Shown here in pieces: positions 27,418 through 36,593 of a stretch of 64,000 nt of DNA (positions within the stretch are counted from its first letter, which is position 1; the number at the start of each line of letters is the position of its first letter). Source of the stretch: Rhizobiales bacterium 65-79. Its GTDB lineage: Bacteria > Pseudomonadota > Alphaproteobacteria > Rhizobiales > Rhizobiaceae. Made by a program: the position numbers and the translations under genes. The notes under the pieces are model-generated. The model searched no databases and was not told where the DNA came from. It worked only from the letters and a program-made list of their open reading frames with translations. The stretch is from the NCBI GenBank assembly GCA_001896885.1, contig MKRJ01000008.1, forward strand, positions 124,001-188,000, written 5' to 3'.

Positions 27418-28547
27418 CAGGATTTTCTCACCCATTCGCTGTAGCTGTCCTCGCCATAGCGTGCTTCGCGAACAAGATGAAAGCCTTCAGGCGCCCGCTC
27501 CGGGGCGATCGGGGACGGAATGCCCTCCCGGCCGATCTCGACGGGGCCGGTGAAAACGGTGATGCGATCCACGAGCCCTTCGTCGAGGAAGTGGCAGACC
27601 GTCTCGGCGCCGCCTTCGACCATGAGAGCAGAGACGCCCCGCGCGGCAATATCCTCCAGCAGTTCCGGCAGGGCGAAACCGCCATCGGCGATCTCCGCGG
27701 CAAGGAACTCGACGCCCTCTGCTTCCAGCGCGGCCCTGCGGGACCTGTCGCAACCCTCGGCCGCCGCCGCGACCCAGACCGGCGCCTCGCGCGCATCCTT
27801 CACCATCTTCGCCCCGGTCGGCAGTCGAGCGGCTGCATCGAGGACGATGCGGATGGGCGAGCGCGCTTCGAGCCCTGGCAGGCGGCAGGTCAGTTCCGGA
27901 TCGTCGGCAAGCACGGTTCCGATGCCGACCAGGATCGCGTCGGCCTCGGCGCGCATCACATGCACCTGGCGGCGCGATATCTCGCCGGTGATCGCGACCT
28001 GCCCCTTGCCGGGCAGGCCGATCCGCCCGTCACGCGATACCGCAAGCTTCACGGTTACCTCCGGCCGCTTGCGGGAAGCGCGCGTAAGGTAGCCAGCCAT
28101 CAGGTCAGCCGCCTCTTCAGCCATGACGCCTTCCGTCACCTCGATGCCCGCACGGCGCAGGATCGCGTAGCCCTTTCCCGATACGCGCTCATCCGGATCG
28201 CTCGCCCCACCGACCACGCGCGCCACGCCGGCGGCGACAAGGGCCTCCGCGCAAGGCGGCGTGCGACCGTGATGGGCGCAGGGCTCCAGCGTCACATAGG
28301 CCGTGGCGCCGCGCGCCAGATCGCCTGCCTCGGCAAGTGCCTGCGGCTCGGCATGGGGCCGGCCCCCAACCGCCGTTACACCGCTGCCGACGATGACCGG
28401 CCCGTCGCCGTCGTCCCGCACGATCAGCGTGCCGACGGAGGGGTTGGTTCCGGTCAGGCCGAGATGCCGGCGCGCCAGACGGATCGCCGCCGCCATGAAG
28501 CGGCGGTCGGTCTCGCAGTCGGGAGGCAGGCGGCCGTCCGCGGCCAT
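27417..28547 (-). CDS. ribD: Bifunctional diaminohydroxyphosphoribosylaminopyrimidine deaminase/reductase
   Basis: The 376-residue fused enzyme performs two successive steps of riboflavin synthesis. The N-terminal deaminase has the zinc motif HAE (65-67) and PCAHHGRTPPC (89-99). The C-terminal reductase begins near RPEVTVKLAVSRDGRIG and includes VHVMRAEADAILVGIGTVLADDPELTCR and MVEGGAETVCHFL. It starts 3 nt after nrdR and overlaps ribE by one base. Confidence 0.96.
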   Translation of the reverse strand: MAADGRLPPDCETDRRFMAAAIRLARRHLGLTGTNPSVGTLIVRDDGDGPVIVGSGVTAVGGRPHAEPQALAEAGDLARGATAYVTLEPCAHHGRTPPCAEALVAAGVARVVGGASDPDERVSGKGYAILRRAGIEVTEGVMAEEAADLMAGYLTRASRKRPEVTVKLAVSRDGRIGLPGKGQVAITGEISRRQVHVMRAEADAILVGIGTVLADDPELTCRLPGLEARSPIRIVLDAAARLPTGAKMVKDAREAPVWVAAAAEGCDRSRRAALEAEGVEFLAAEIADGGFALPELLEDIAARGVSALMVEGGAETVCHFLDEGLVDRITVFTGPVEIGREGIPSPIAPERAPEGFHLVREARYGEDSYSEWVRKS

Positions 28548-28550
28548 CGC

Positions 28551-29015
28551 TCAACCGGCGCTTTCGTCGGCCTTCAGTTCGCCGAGCAGTTCGTGGAAAT
28601 CCTTGGCCTCGCGGAAATTGCGATAGACCGAGGCGAAACGCACATAGGCGACATCGTCCAGCGACTTCAACGCCTCCATGACGAGATTGCCGATGTCGCC
28701 GGCCGGGATTTCCGTCTCGCCCGAGCTTTCGAGCTGGCGCACGATGCCGGTCACGGCGCGCTCGACGCGCTCGGGATCGACGTTGCGTTTCCTGAGGGCG
28801 ATATCGAAGGAACGCGCCAGCTTGTCACGGTCGAACGGCACCTTGCGGCCTGACTTCTTCACGACGACGAGGTCGCGAAGCTGGACGCGCTCGAAGGTGG
28901 TGAAGCGCCCGCCGCAATCGGGGCAGACGCGCCGGCGGCGGATGGCGGAACCGTCCTCCGCGGGACGGGAATCCTTCACCTGGGTGTCTTCGGACTGGCA
29001 ATAGGGACAGCGCAT
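28551..29015 (-). CDS. nrdR: Transcriptional repressor NrdR
   Basis: The 154-residue protein has a zinc ribbon (CPYC at 3-6, CPDC at 31-34) followed by an ATP-cone domain ([31 protein letters not shown]). NrdR represses ribonucleotide reductase genes according to the ATP/dATP state. In most rhizobia it directly follows glyA; here vapBC intervenes, 8 bp upstream. Confidence 0.96.
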   Translation of the reverse strand: MRCPYCQSEDTQVKDSRPAEDGSAIRRRRVCPDCGGRFTTFERVQLRDLVVVKKSGRKVPFDRDKLARSFDIALRKRNVDPERVERAVTGIVRQLESSGETEIPAGDIGNLVMEALKSLDDVAYVRFASVYRNFREAKDFHELLGELKADESAG

Positions 29016-29023
29016 GGACTAGC

Positions 29024-29449
29024 TCAATTCAGTTGCGGCGCGACGAGGCGCAGGTTCGGGAAATAAGCGCGATAGCGTCCCACGTCGCGGGTCAGCACGG
29101 GAATATCCAATGCAACGGCATGGGCGCCGATGAAGAAGTCCGACAGAACCCCGGTCCGGGTGCCGCCTGCTTTACGATATCGGCTGTAAGCCTTGGCGGC
29201 CAGAAAGGCGGCGGTCCGAGGTATCTCGATTATGCTGGCGCCTGTATTCTCGATGAAGCTGTCGACCGCCTCGACACTGGCGTAACGGGTCGACAGCTCC
29301 GCGTAGACGATGGCGTTTATATAGAGCGGCCCCTTGACCGCCTCTTGTTCGATAGCTTGAAGCGACCATTCCGCCCAATGGGAATCCCTGGTCGCCACAT
29401 CGAGCAGGATATTGGTATCGACCAGGATCAATCGTCGTCGCCGCGCCAC
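29024..29449 (-). CDS. PIN-domain toxin, VapC-like
   Basis: The protein has a PIN RNase fold with VDTNILLDVATRD at the N-terminus (first catalytic Asp), an acidic residue in VYAELSTRY, and SDFFIGAHAVALDIPVLTRDVGRYRAYFP carrying the last acidic cluster. The assumed start is GTG at 29447-29449, overlapping vapB by 22 nt; a TTG at 29431 overlapping the antitoxin stop would trim six residues. All catalytic acids appear present, so the toxin is probably functional. Confidence 0.87.
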   Translation of the reverse strand: MARRRRLILVDTNILLDVATRDSHWAEWSLQAIEQEAVKGPLYINAIVYAELSTRYASVEAVDSFIENTGASIIEIPRTAAFLAAKAYSRYRKAGGTRTGVLSDFFIGAHAVALDIPVLTRDVGRYRAYFPNLRLVAPQLN

Positions 29450-29664
29450 ATCTTCATGATCTCATCCGTGGTAGGTCCCGGTCCCGCATGACCTAGCAGT
29501 TTTCGAAACTTGCTCGGCGGCCGTTCGCCGTCCGCGCGTTCGAGAACGATGTCGCGGTTGTCGTTGTAGCGAAACCGCACTTCGCTGCCCGGCTTCAGAT
29601 CCAGAAGGTCGCGCACGGCCTTGGGGATCGTCACCTGGCCCTTCGTGGTCACTTTCGTGCTCAT
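29428..29664 (-). CDS. AbrB/MazE-fold antitoxin, VapB-like
   Basis: The 78-residue protein has a SpoVT/AbrB swapped-hairpin domain (STKVTTKGQVTIPKAVRDLL then LKPGSEVRFRYNDNRDIVLERADGE) and a C-terminal toxin-binding tail (TTDEIMKMWRGDDD). The ATG at 29664 fits the family; upstream residues to 29721 do not. A perfect inverted repeat directly precedes the start. Confidence 0.87.
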   Translation of the reverse strand: MSTKVTTKGQVTIPKAVRDLLDLKPGSEVRFRYNDNRDIVLERADGERPPSKFRKLLGHAGPGPTTDEIMKMWRGDDD

Positions 29665-29666
29665 GA

Positions 29667-29710
29667 CAGCCTCGGTAAGGATTGTTTTCCCGAAGGTATT
29701 ACCGAGGCTG
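29667..29710. promoter_or_regulatory. Perfect 12-bp inverted repeat before vapB, putative VapBC operator
   Basis: CAGCCTCGGTAA (29667-29678) and TTACCGAGGCTG (29699-29710) are exact reverse complements with a 20-bp spacer, ending 2 bp before the vapB ATG. VapB-type antitoxins bind such repeats. The same sequence could fold as a hairpin behind glyA, but it has no T-run. Confidence 0.6.
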
Positions 29711-29733
29711 GCCGGAATCAAGACGTGCCGCCC

Positions 29734-31047
29734 TCACCCAAGATACGGATAGAGCGGGAACCGGCCCGTCAGGGCCAGCACTTTCTTCTGCACGGCCGCC
29801 TCGACCGCTGCGTTGCCCTCGTCCGAATTGGCGACCTTCAGCCCATCGAGCACTTCCGCGATCAGCTTGCCGATCTCGCGGAACTCGGCCTGGCCGAAGC
29901 CGCGCGTGGTGCCGGCGGGCGTGCCGAGCCGGATGCCGGAGGTCACGAACGGCTTTTCGGGGTCGAAGGGAATGCCGTTCTTGTTGCAGGTGATGTTGGC
30001 GCGGCCGAGCGCCGCCTCGGCGCGCTTGCCGGTCGCGTTCTTCGGACGAAGGTCGACCAGCATCAGATGGTTGTCCGTGCCGCCCGAGACGATGTCGAGG
30101 CCGGTCTCCTGCAGCGAGGAGGCCAACGCCTTGGCGTTGGCGACGACCTCGTGCGCGTAGATGCGGAACTCCGGCCGCAGCGCCTCGCCGAGCGCCACCG
30201 CCTTGGCGGCGATGACATGCATCAGCGGTCCGCCCTGGAGGCCGGGGAACACGGCCGAATTGATCTTCTTGGCGATGTCCTCGTTATTCATCAGGATCAT
30301 GCCGCCGCGGGGTCCGCGAAGGGATTTGTGGGTCGTGGTCGTCACCACATGGGCGTGCGGCAGCGGCGAGGGATGCGCCCCGCCGGCGACCAGGCCGGCG
30401 ATATGCGCCATGTCGACCATCAGATACGCCCCGACCTCGTCGGCGATCTCGCGGAAGCGCGCCCAGTTCCAGATGCGCGAATAGGCCGTGCCTCCTGCAA
30501 GGATCAGCTTCGGCCTCGTCTCGCGCGCCAGCTTCTCGACCGTGTCCATGTCGAGCAGATGGTCGTCCCTGCGGACGCCGTAGGACACGACGTTGAACCA
30601 TTTGCCCGACATGTTGACGGGCGAGCCATGGGTCAGATGGCCGCCGGAATTGAGGTCGAGCCCCATGAAGGTGTCGCCCGGCTTCAGCAGCGCCAGGAAC
30701 ACGGCCTGGTTCATCTGGCTGCCGGAGTTCGGCTGGACATTGGCGAAAGTGCAGGAGAACAGCTTCTTCGCCCTCTCGATGGCGAGTTCCTCGGCGACGT
30801 CGACGAACTGGCAGCCGCCGTAATAGCGCTTGCCCGGATACCCCTCGGCATATTTGTTGGTCATGATCGAGCCTTGCGCCTCGAGCACGGCGCGGCTGAC
30901 GATGTTTTCCGAGGCGATCAGCTCGATTTCGTGGCGCTGGCGGCCGAGCTCGTCGCGGATGGCGCCGAAAATCTCGGGATCGCGTTCTTCGAGCGGTGTC
31001 GTGAAAAAGCCATCGATCTGGCTTGAGACGGCGGTCGCGGTAGCCAT
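29734..31047 (-). CDS. glyA: Serine hydroxymethyltransferase
   Basis: The 437-residue PLP enzyme interconverts serine and glycine with THF. Visible blocks are [55 protein letters not shown] and the PLP lysine in [14 protein letters not shown] (Lys241). The start at 31047 ([15 protein letters not shown]) fits the family; the frame is open to 31092. It is first in the glyA-(vapBC)-nrdR-ribD-ribE series. Confidence 0.97.
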   Translation of the reverse strand: MATATAVSSQIDGFFTTPLEERDPEIFGAIRDELGRQRHEIELIASENIVSRAVLEAQGSIMTNKYAEGYPGKRYYGGCQFVDVAEELAIERAKKLFSCTFANVQPNSGSQMNQAVFLALLKPGDTFMGLDLNSGGHLTHGSPVNMSGKWFNVVSYGVRRDDHLLDMDTVEKLARETRPKLILAGGTAYSRIWNWARFREIADEVGAYLMVDMAHIAGLVAGGAHPSPLPHAHVVTTTTHKSLRGPRGGMILMNNEDIAKKINSAVFPGLQGGPLMHVIAAKAVALGEALRPEFRIYAHEVVANAKALASSLQETGLDIVSGGTDNHLMLVDLRPKNATGKRAEAALGRANITCNKNGIPFDPEKPFVTSGIRLGTPAGTTRGFGQAEFREIGKLIAEVLDGLKVANSDEGNAAVEAAVQKKVLALTGRFPLYPYLG

Positions 31048-31222
31048 GGAGCGGGAACCTTGCGTTGGGGGTCGAAGCGGGCGCACTAGCACACTTCAAA
31101 TTTCACTGCCACTTTCCTGCGGAGCGCGCCCGGATGGCGGCGACGGCGAATGGCCTTGGAACGACAAGGCCGGGCGGCGGGCCGGCCTCCGGCGACGCCA
31201 AGTGCCTCGAAAGGTAAGGGAT

Positions 31223-31786
31223 ATGCGGATCGGGACCATCATCGTCGGGCTCTGGGCCGCCTTCGCGCTCTCCTGGCTTCTGGCCGCCGTCTGGGCCGGC
31301 CGGACCGAAAAGACGGCCGGTTTCGGCCAGGAATGGCCCTATCGTTCGATCCTGGCGGTGGGGGCGATCCTCTTTTTCATCCCGGCGCACGGCTATGTCG
31401 GCTGGATGCGCCTCTGGTGGCCGCCGCTGACGCTTGTGTGGATCTGCGTCGCGCTCATCGCCGTCGGTTTCGCCTTCTGCTGGTGGGCGCGGATCCATCT
31501 CGGGCGCCTGTGGTCGGGCATCATAACCCGCAAGGAAGGCCACCACATCGTCGATAGCGGACCCTACGCGCTGGTCCGGCATCCGATCTATAGCGGGCTG
31601 TTGCTCGCCATCGTCGCCACCACGGTCGCCAAGGGCACCCTGGTCGGCATCGCCGGCGCGGTCCTGATAGGTGCCTCCTTCTATATGAAGGCGCGGCTGG
31701 AGGAGCGGTTCCTGCGTGAAGAACTCGGCGCGGCTGCATATGACGAGTACAGCAGCCGCGTCCCGATGCTTGTCCCTTTCACCTGA
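31223..31786 (+). CDS. Isoprenylcysteine carboxyl methyltransferase-like membrane protein
   Basis: The 187-residue protein has about five TM helices and the ICMT/PEMT-type C-terminal signature: LVRHPIYSGLLLAIVATT (the RHPxY motif) and EERFLREELGAAAYDEYSSRVPMLVPF. Such bacterial proteins are predicted SAM-dependent methyltransferases; the acceptor is unknown. AAGG precedes the ATG. It lies between glyA and ldtP on the opposite strand and ends convergently with ldtP. Confidence 0.85.
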   Translation: MRIGTIIVGLWAAFALSWLLAAVWAGRTEKTAGFGQEWPYRSILAVGAILFFIPAHGYVGWMRLWWPPLTLVWICVALIAVGFAFCWWARIHLGRLWSGIITRKEGHHIVDSGPYALVRHPIYSGLLLAIVATTVAKGTLVGIAGAVLIGASFYMKARLEERFLREELGAAAYDEYSSRVPMLVPFT

Positions 31787-31802
31787 AAGGGACGGCTTCG
31801 GC

Positions 31803-33056
31803 TCAGATGGCGCTCGACATCTTCAGTTCCTGGGCGCCGTCGCGGCCATAGACATCGTCGCGGAACTGCACGACGCCCGGGCCTGTCGACCAGGCGGTGA
31901 TGTAGACGAAGTGCACCGGCGTCGGATTGGCCAGCTCTACGGGCGTGTTGACGCCGGTCTTGATCGTGTCTTCCAGCCGCTGGCGATCCCATCCGTCGGT
32001 TCCCTGCAGGAGCCAGGTCACCAGGTCGCGCACATTCTGCACGCGCACGCAGCCGGACGAATCGAAACGCATGAGCTGGCTGAACAGGCTCTGCTCCGGC
32101 GTGTCGTGCATGTAGACGCCGTCCGGGCTCGGGAAGTTGATCTTCACCGAGGCCATCGCGTTGATCTTGCCGGGATCCTGGCGGAAACGGTATTTCGTCG
32201 CCTCGTCGGTCGACCAGTCGACGGACATCGGATCGACCTCCTTGCCGTCAGGCGCGAGGAGATGGATGTTGTTGTCGGTCAGATAGGTCGGGTCCTTGCG
32301 CATGATCGGGATGATGTCCCGGCGCACGATCGAGACCGGCGCGTTCCAGTACGGATTGATGATGATCTCGTTGATCTTGGAATTGACCAGCGGGGTCTGG
32401 CGGTCGATCTTGCCGACGATCGCCGTATGGCGCGAAACCACCTTGCCGTTTTCCACCGCCTCGATCTGCGCGGCCGGAATGTTGACCACGACATAGCGCG
32501 GCCCGAGATCGCCCGCCGACTGCAGCCGCACCAGGTTCGTCTGCAGTTGCCCGAGACGCACGTCCGCGCCAACATTCATCGCCGCGAAACTGTACTTGCC
32601 GAGCACGCCGTCGCCCGGCAGGCCGTGACGAAGCTGGAAGCGCTTGGCGGCGGCATCGACATAGCTGTCGAAAGCCGGAGAAATACCAGCCTGCTGCGGC
32701 AGGTCGCCGGAGACCATGAGCCGCTTGCGCAGCATCACCACGGCCGGATCGGAAACGCCGAGCTGAAGCTTCTTGTCCGCCGGAACCTGCGGCCAGCCGC
32801 CGCTCGCAACGATCTGCTGGTATTGCTGGATCGCCATCTGGACGAAGCCGATCGTCTGTGGGCTGAAGATCGGCAGGTTGGTCGCGACGCTGTTCTCGCT
32901 CTCGGCACCGCGGGCGTCGAATGGCGTCGCCCAGGTTCCGCGCCGGGCGGCGCCCAGGACCTCGTCGATCGCGTTCTGAGCGAAGGCGGCGCTCGACCAC
33001 GCGCCCGCGACCAGCGCTCCGGCACCCGCGAGAAAATGACGGCGATTGGTAATCAT
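31803..33056 (-). CDS. L,D-transpeptidase (LdtP-type), Tat-exported
   Basis: The 417-residue protein has a twin-arginine signal (NRRHFLAGAGALVAGAW, then AFA), a peptidoglycan-binding-like helical part (LRKRLMVSGDL ... FQLRHGLPGDGVLG, ~110-152) and a YkuD catalytic domain with HDTP (317-320) and SSGCVRV (333-339, Cys336). It should make or modify 3-3 cross-links in the periplasm. In Liberibacter and other rhizobia the neighbouring MarR-type LdtR activates ldtP; the same adjacency is seen here. Confidence 0.92.
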   Translation of the reverse strand: MITNRRHFLAGAGALVAGAWSSAAFAQNAIDEVLGAARRGTWATPFDARGAESENSVATNLPIFSPQTIGFVQMAIQQYQQIVASGGWPQVPADKKLQLGVSDPAVVMLRKRLMVSGDLPQQAGISPAFDSYVDAAAKRFQLRHGLPGDGVLGKYSFAAMNVGADVRLGQLQTNLVRLQSAGDLGPRYVVVNIPAAQIEAVENGKVVSRHTAIVGKIDRQTPLVNSKINEIIINPYWNAPVSIVRRDIIPIMRKDPTYLTDNNIHLLAPDGKEVDPMSVDWSTDEATKYRFRQDPGKINAMASVKINFPSPDGVYMHDTPEQSLFSQLMRFDSSGCVRVQNVRDLVTWLLQGTDGWDRQRLEDTIKTGVNTPVELANPTPVHFVYITAWSTGPGVVQFRDDVYGRDGAQELKMSSAI

Positions 33057-33426
33057 GGCTTTTCCCGACCTGAATTCCATTCCGAACTGGCGCTTGGGCC
33101 GGCGGATGCCGCAATCGCGGCATGGAAACACGACCCGCAGGACCGACGCACAGACATAGGGTGGTAACGTTAACAAACCGACCGCCCAGGTGCTCCTCTG
33201 AACGCGCTTCCGGCTTTCCGGTTCCCGGCGGGCCGAGCGGTCGGAGGACGTCCAGGCACCTGATTTTCCGCTCTCACCGCAATATGGCGGCAATGGGGCC
33301 AAGGCTGGGCTGCTAAAGCGCTTGTGATCGAAACGGAAGCAGCCGGCGCCTTTAGGCGGCCGGCCGCGATCGGTTTGACGGATGGCGTTGCGGAAGTGCA
33401 ACAGCGAGGATGTCGGGGCCCCCGGC
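33057..33426. other. Intergenic region between ldtR and ldtP
   Basis: The 370 bp includes the ldtP promoter and leader. A GC-rich hairpin (GCCGGCGCC...GGCGGCCGGC, about 33341-33360) lies 70 bp past ldtR and may terminate it. No gene is recognised. Confidence 0.5.
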
Positions 33427-33942
33427 CTACATCCGATAGGCGATGGTGTCGTTCCAGAAGCGGTCGAGGCGCTGGAGGACGCGGTTCATCTGCTTGAACT
33501 CTTCCGAATTGATGCCGCCGACCTGCTCGATCGAGCCGACGTGGCGCTCGTAGAGCGCGCCGACGACCTCGGCGACCTCCTGCCCCTTCGGCGTCAGGCT
33601 GACGCGGACCGAACGGCGGTCGATGCGCGAGCGCTGGTGGTTGATGAAGCCGAGGTCGACCAGCTTCTTCAGATTGTACGACACGTTCGAGCCGAGATAG
33701 TAGCCGCGCGAGCGCAGTTCGCCGGCGGTCAGCTCAGAATTGCCGATGTTGAAGAGCAGGAGCGCCTGGATGGCGTTGATGTCCGAACGGCCGTTGCGGT
33801 CGAATTCGTCCTTGACCACGTCCAGCAACCGACGGTGCAGCCGCTCGACGAGCTGAAGGGATTCAAGATAAAGGGAGCGGATCGCCTGACGCCGATCGTC
33901 ATTCTCCATGGCGGGCTTCGCCGCCTGACGCGAGTTGATCAT
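33427..33942 (-). CDS. ldtR: MarR-family regulator LdtR
   Basis: The 171-residue winged-helix regulator has FDRNGRSDINAIQALLLFNIGNSELTAGELRSRGYYLGSNVSYNLKKLVDLGFINHQRSRIDRRSVRVSLTPKG, close to what I know of LdtR. It regulates L,D-transpeptidase expression in relatives. The start at 33942 (MINSRQAAKPAMENDDRR) is preferred over an upstream ATG at 33990. A GGTGA/TCACC inverted repeat lies at 33969-33991, just upstream. Confidence 0.85.
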   Translation of the reverse strand: MINSRQAAKPAMENDDRRQAIRSLYLESLQLVERLHRRLLDVVKDEFDRNGRSDINAIQALLLFNIGNSELTAGELRSRGYYLGSNVSYNLKKLVDLGFINHQRSRIDRRSVRVSLTPKGQEVAEVVGALYERHVGSIEQVGGINSEEFKQMNRVLQRLDRFWNDTIAYRM

Positions 33943-34077
33943 AGTACTTAGCCTCTCTGTTGACGCCCGGTGATTTTTCTTTTTTCTCACCTTGGCCGCA
34001 CCCTATCGAATACATCTAAAATTCGACTTAAACGCCAAGCTTAACAGGTGCTTACAGGAGATCGTCTTGAAAGAGGA

Positions 34078-34509
34078 CTAATGCGCGGTTAACGTCGCGC
34101 GCCGTCTTTGAAGGAAGAGCGCCAGTCGGAAGGCGATATAGGCGAGCGCCACGGCGAAATGCACGACGAGCACGGGATCGAGGCGGCCGAAGCGCTCCGG
34201 CATCCCGCCATACATGACCGTCTCGGCCGCCGCGCATATGAACCAGATGACAGGTCCCCAGGACGACAGCATCCACAGTCCGATCGCGGCGAACGGAAAG
34301 AGGACGGCGAGCGTCGAGGCTGCGATCTGCCAATCGACCGGCATGAGATCGAACCGCCAGAGCGGTCCCGGATAGATGCCCACCAGCCGCACCCAGTAAT
34401 AGATGCCGAAGAGCAGGCAGTAGAGAGCCACGAACCGCTGGAACCACTCGAATCCGATCTCCGTCATGGACGGGCCGGTGAAGCGGTTTTCCTGCGGCTC
34501 CAGCGTCAC
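34078..34509 (-). CDS. DUF6163-like small membrane protein
   Basis: The protein has four predicted TM helices (FQRFVALYCLLFGIYYWV; WQIAASTLAVLFPFAAIGLW; WGPVIWFICAAAETVMYGG; LVVHFAVALAYIAFRLALF) and ends in a basic tail. Function is unknown. I place the start at GTG 34507-34509, which overlaps the upstream stop (GTGA) and implies coupling; ATG at 34467 is an alternative giving 129 aa. The family name is from memory of rhizobial gene order next to ldtR. Confidence 0.65.
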   Translation of the reverse strand: MTLEPQENRFTGPSMTEIGFEWFQRFVALYCLLFGIYYWVRLVGIYPGPLWRFDLMPVDWQIAASTLAVLFPFAAIGLWMLSSWGPVIWFICAAAETVMYGGMPERFGRLDPVLVVHFAVALAYIAFRLALFLQRRRATLTAH

Positions 34510-35555
34510 AGCTTGAGTTCCCTGTCGCCGAGTGGCGCGAAATAGGCGTCGATATCCTCCGGCCGGACCGCGTCTAGAGTGGCCGGACGCCATTCGGGCG
34601 TCGAGCCCTTGTCGACGAGGACGGCGCGGATGCCCTCGTAGAAATCGTGGCCCTCGAGCATCCGGTTCAGGATACGGAACTCCATGCGCATGCACTCGTC
34701 CATGGAAAGCGTGTGGCCGGCGGCGATCTGCCGGAAAGTGACGGCGAGGCTGGTCGGCGAGCGCTTCGCCATCGTGGCGAGGGTCTCGGCCGCGAACGGG
34801 TCGTCGGTTGCTTCCTCTTCAAGGCTCGCAAGTATTTCCTTCAAGCCGGGTTTCGAGAAATGCCGTGCGATCGCTTGGATCGCGTCCGTCGGCGTCTCTC
34901 GCGGCGCGGCGCGGAAGACCTCCCGCAATGCGGAGCCCGGATCGCCGGTGTCGCAGAGACGGTCCAGGAGGCCGTCGAGATATTCGGACGCAACCGTGTG
35001 GGTGGCAAGGCCCGACCAGAGCGCGTCGCCATAGCGGATGCGGTTTCCGGTGAGGCCGAGATAGAAGCCGAAACGGCCGCCGAGATCGGGCAGCACGTGG
35101 CTGCCGCCGACGTCCGGGAAGAAGCCGATGCCGACCTCCGGCATGGCGAAGACCGCGTTCTCGGTCATGACGCGATGCGAGCCGTGGACGGAGACGCCGA
35201 CGCCGCCGCCCATCACGATGCCGTCGATCAACGCGACATAGGGCTTTGGAAAGCGCTCGATATGCGCGTTCAGGCGGTATTCGTCGGCGAAGAAATCATA
35301 TTTCGGCCGCCCTGCCCTGCCCGCTTCGTAAACCTCGAGGATATCGCCTCCCGCCGAGAAGGCGCGTCCCTCGCCCTTGATGACGACGAGCTCGACGGCG
35401 CTGTCCTTCTCCCAGGCTGCGAGGGCGGCGGAGAGCGCCCTGACCATGCGGTGGTTGACGGCGTTGAGGGCCTTCGGCCGCGTCAGCGTGACGACGCCGG
35501 CCTTGCCGATCCGCTCGAAACGGATGTCGTCGCCGCCATCAAAATCCATCGCCAA
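34506..35555 (-). CDS. Enoyl-CoA hydratase/isomerase family, 3-hydroxyisobutyryl-CoA hydrolase type
   Basis: The 349-residue crotonase-fold protein has GEGRAFSAGGDILEVYEAG (first oxyanion-hole segment), DGIVMGGGVGVSVHGSHRVMTENAVFAMPEVGIGFFPDVGGSHVLP (second oxyanion hole with catalytic Glu) and the long C-terminal part typical of 3-hydroxyisobutyryl-CoA hydrolases, which act in valine breakdown. Length, about 90 residues above a simple hydratase, supports this. It overlaps the DUF6163-like gene. Confidence 0.88.
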   Translation of the reverse strand: MAMDFDGGDDIRFERIGKAGVVTLTRPKALNAVNHRMVRALSAALAAWEKDSAVELVVIKGEGRAFSAGGDILEVYEAGRAGRPKYDFFADEYRLNAHIERFPKPYVALIDGIVMGGGVGVSVHGSHRVMTENAVFAMPEVGIGFFPDVGGSHVLPDLGGRFGFYLGLTGNRIRYGDALWSGLATHTVASEYLDGLLDRLCDTGDPGSALREVFRAAPRETPTDAIQAIARHFSKPGLKEILASLEEEATDDPFAAETLATMAKRSPTSLAVTFRQIAAGHTLSMDECMRMEFRILNRMLEGHDFYEGIRAVLVDKGSTPEWRPATLDAVRPEDIDAYFAPLGDRELKL

Positions 35556-35679
35556 CGATTCCCTCGATTGCCGTTACCGGAGTGCTACGCACGGTATGCC
35601 ATATCGTCAATGCCGGGGCGGCCTTGCCAAGGATGCGTAACTGCGCTTTGCATTGGTCTTCCTAAGCCCGGGTACGCGC

Positions 35680-36504
35680 ATGATGCGACTGTTCGGCCTG
35701 CTGCTTGCCTTCATCGCCTTCTGGTCGCCCGGCCGGGCGGCCGGGGCCGATATCGCAGAGCTTTATCGGGCCACGGCCATCGTCACCGGAACGCGCGAGG
35801 AGACCCGGCTCAAGGGCTTCGAGGATTGCCTGCGCTCGGTGCTGCTGAAGGTCTCGGGCGACCAGCGCGTCCTCGCCGATCCGCGTCTCGCGCCGCTCCT
35901 GGCGAAGGCTTCCAACCTGATCACGGCTTTCCACTATCACGACCGCATGTCGGGCATTCCAATCCATGACGAGCAAGGGACGCACGACCGCCCCTTCGAC
36001 CTGACCTGTGATTTCGAGCAGGGGAAGCTCGACGCGATGCTCGCCTCGCTCGGCGAAAAACCGTGGACCGCGCCGAGGCCGTCGATCGCGCTTTTCGTTT
36101 CGGTGCGGAACGGGCCGTCGGCCTTCGTGCTCGCCGCCGACGACCGGGACAGTGCCATCATGCGCGAGGCTTTTGCCGAAGCGGCGGAGGCATTGGCGAT
36201 CCCGATCCTGTTCCCGAAAAGAGAGGATTTGCGGCGGATCGGGCTCGACGCCGGCTCCCTACCCCGGACCGGGCTGCCGGTATTCGATGCATTCGCCGGC
36301 GAGATCGGGGGCAGCCGCGCGCTCGCCGGCTCGATCGTATGGAGCGACAGGGAGATGGGCTGGGTCGCCGAATGGCGCTTCTTCGACGGACGCGGCACGG
36401 CGATCTGGCAGGTCCACGGCGTCAATTTCGACAAGGCGTTCCAGAGCGCCATGCGCGGCGTGGCGCAGATCCTGTCCGGCAACGGCGATCCGCCGGCAAG
36501 GTAG
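35680..36504 (+). CDS. DUF2066 secreted protein
   Basis: The 274-residue protein has a signal peptide (LFGLLLAFIAFWSPGRAAGA) and then the DUF2066 pattern: LYRATAIVTGTREETRLKGFEDCLRSVLLKVSGDQRVLADPR near the N-terminus and ALAGSIVWSDREMGWVAEWRF near the C-terminus. Function is unknown. The frame begins at 35653, but the signal peptide argues for the ATG at 35680 or 35683. It ends 89 bp before hemB. Confidence 0.85.
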   Translation: MMRLFGLLLAFIAFWSPGRAAGADIAELYRATAIVTGTREETRLKGFEDCLRSVLLKVSGDQRVLADPRLAPLLAKASNLITAFHYHDRMSGIPIHDEQGTHDRPFDLTCDFEQGKLDAMLASLGEKPWTAPRPSIALFVSVRNGPSAFVLAADDRDSAIMREAFAEAAEALAIPILFPKREDLRRIGLDAGSLPRTGLPVFDAFAGEIGGSRALAGSIVWSDREMGWVAEWRFFDGRGTAIWQVHGVNFDKAFQSAMRGVAQILSGNGDPPAR

Positions 36505-36593
36505 CGCCCTCGCGGGCTTGGTGGCCGCCGCCGCAAACCGTCGCATTGGTGCTGCCGGCCGAAAATGGTAGAAGCCGTCCAGGGAGCATTGCG

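Noticed and set aside
29667-29710. glyA intrinsic terminator
   Set aside because: The stem has a 20-nt loop, lacks a T-run and ends 2 bp from the vapB start, so an operator is the better reading, though not proven.
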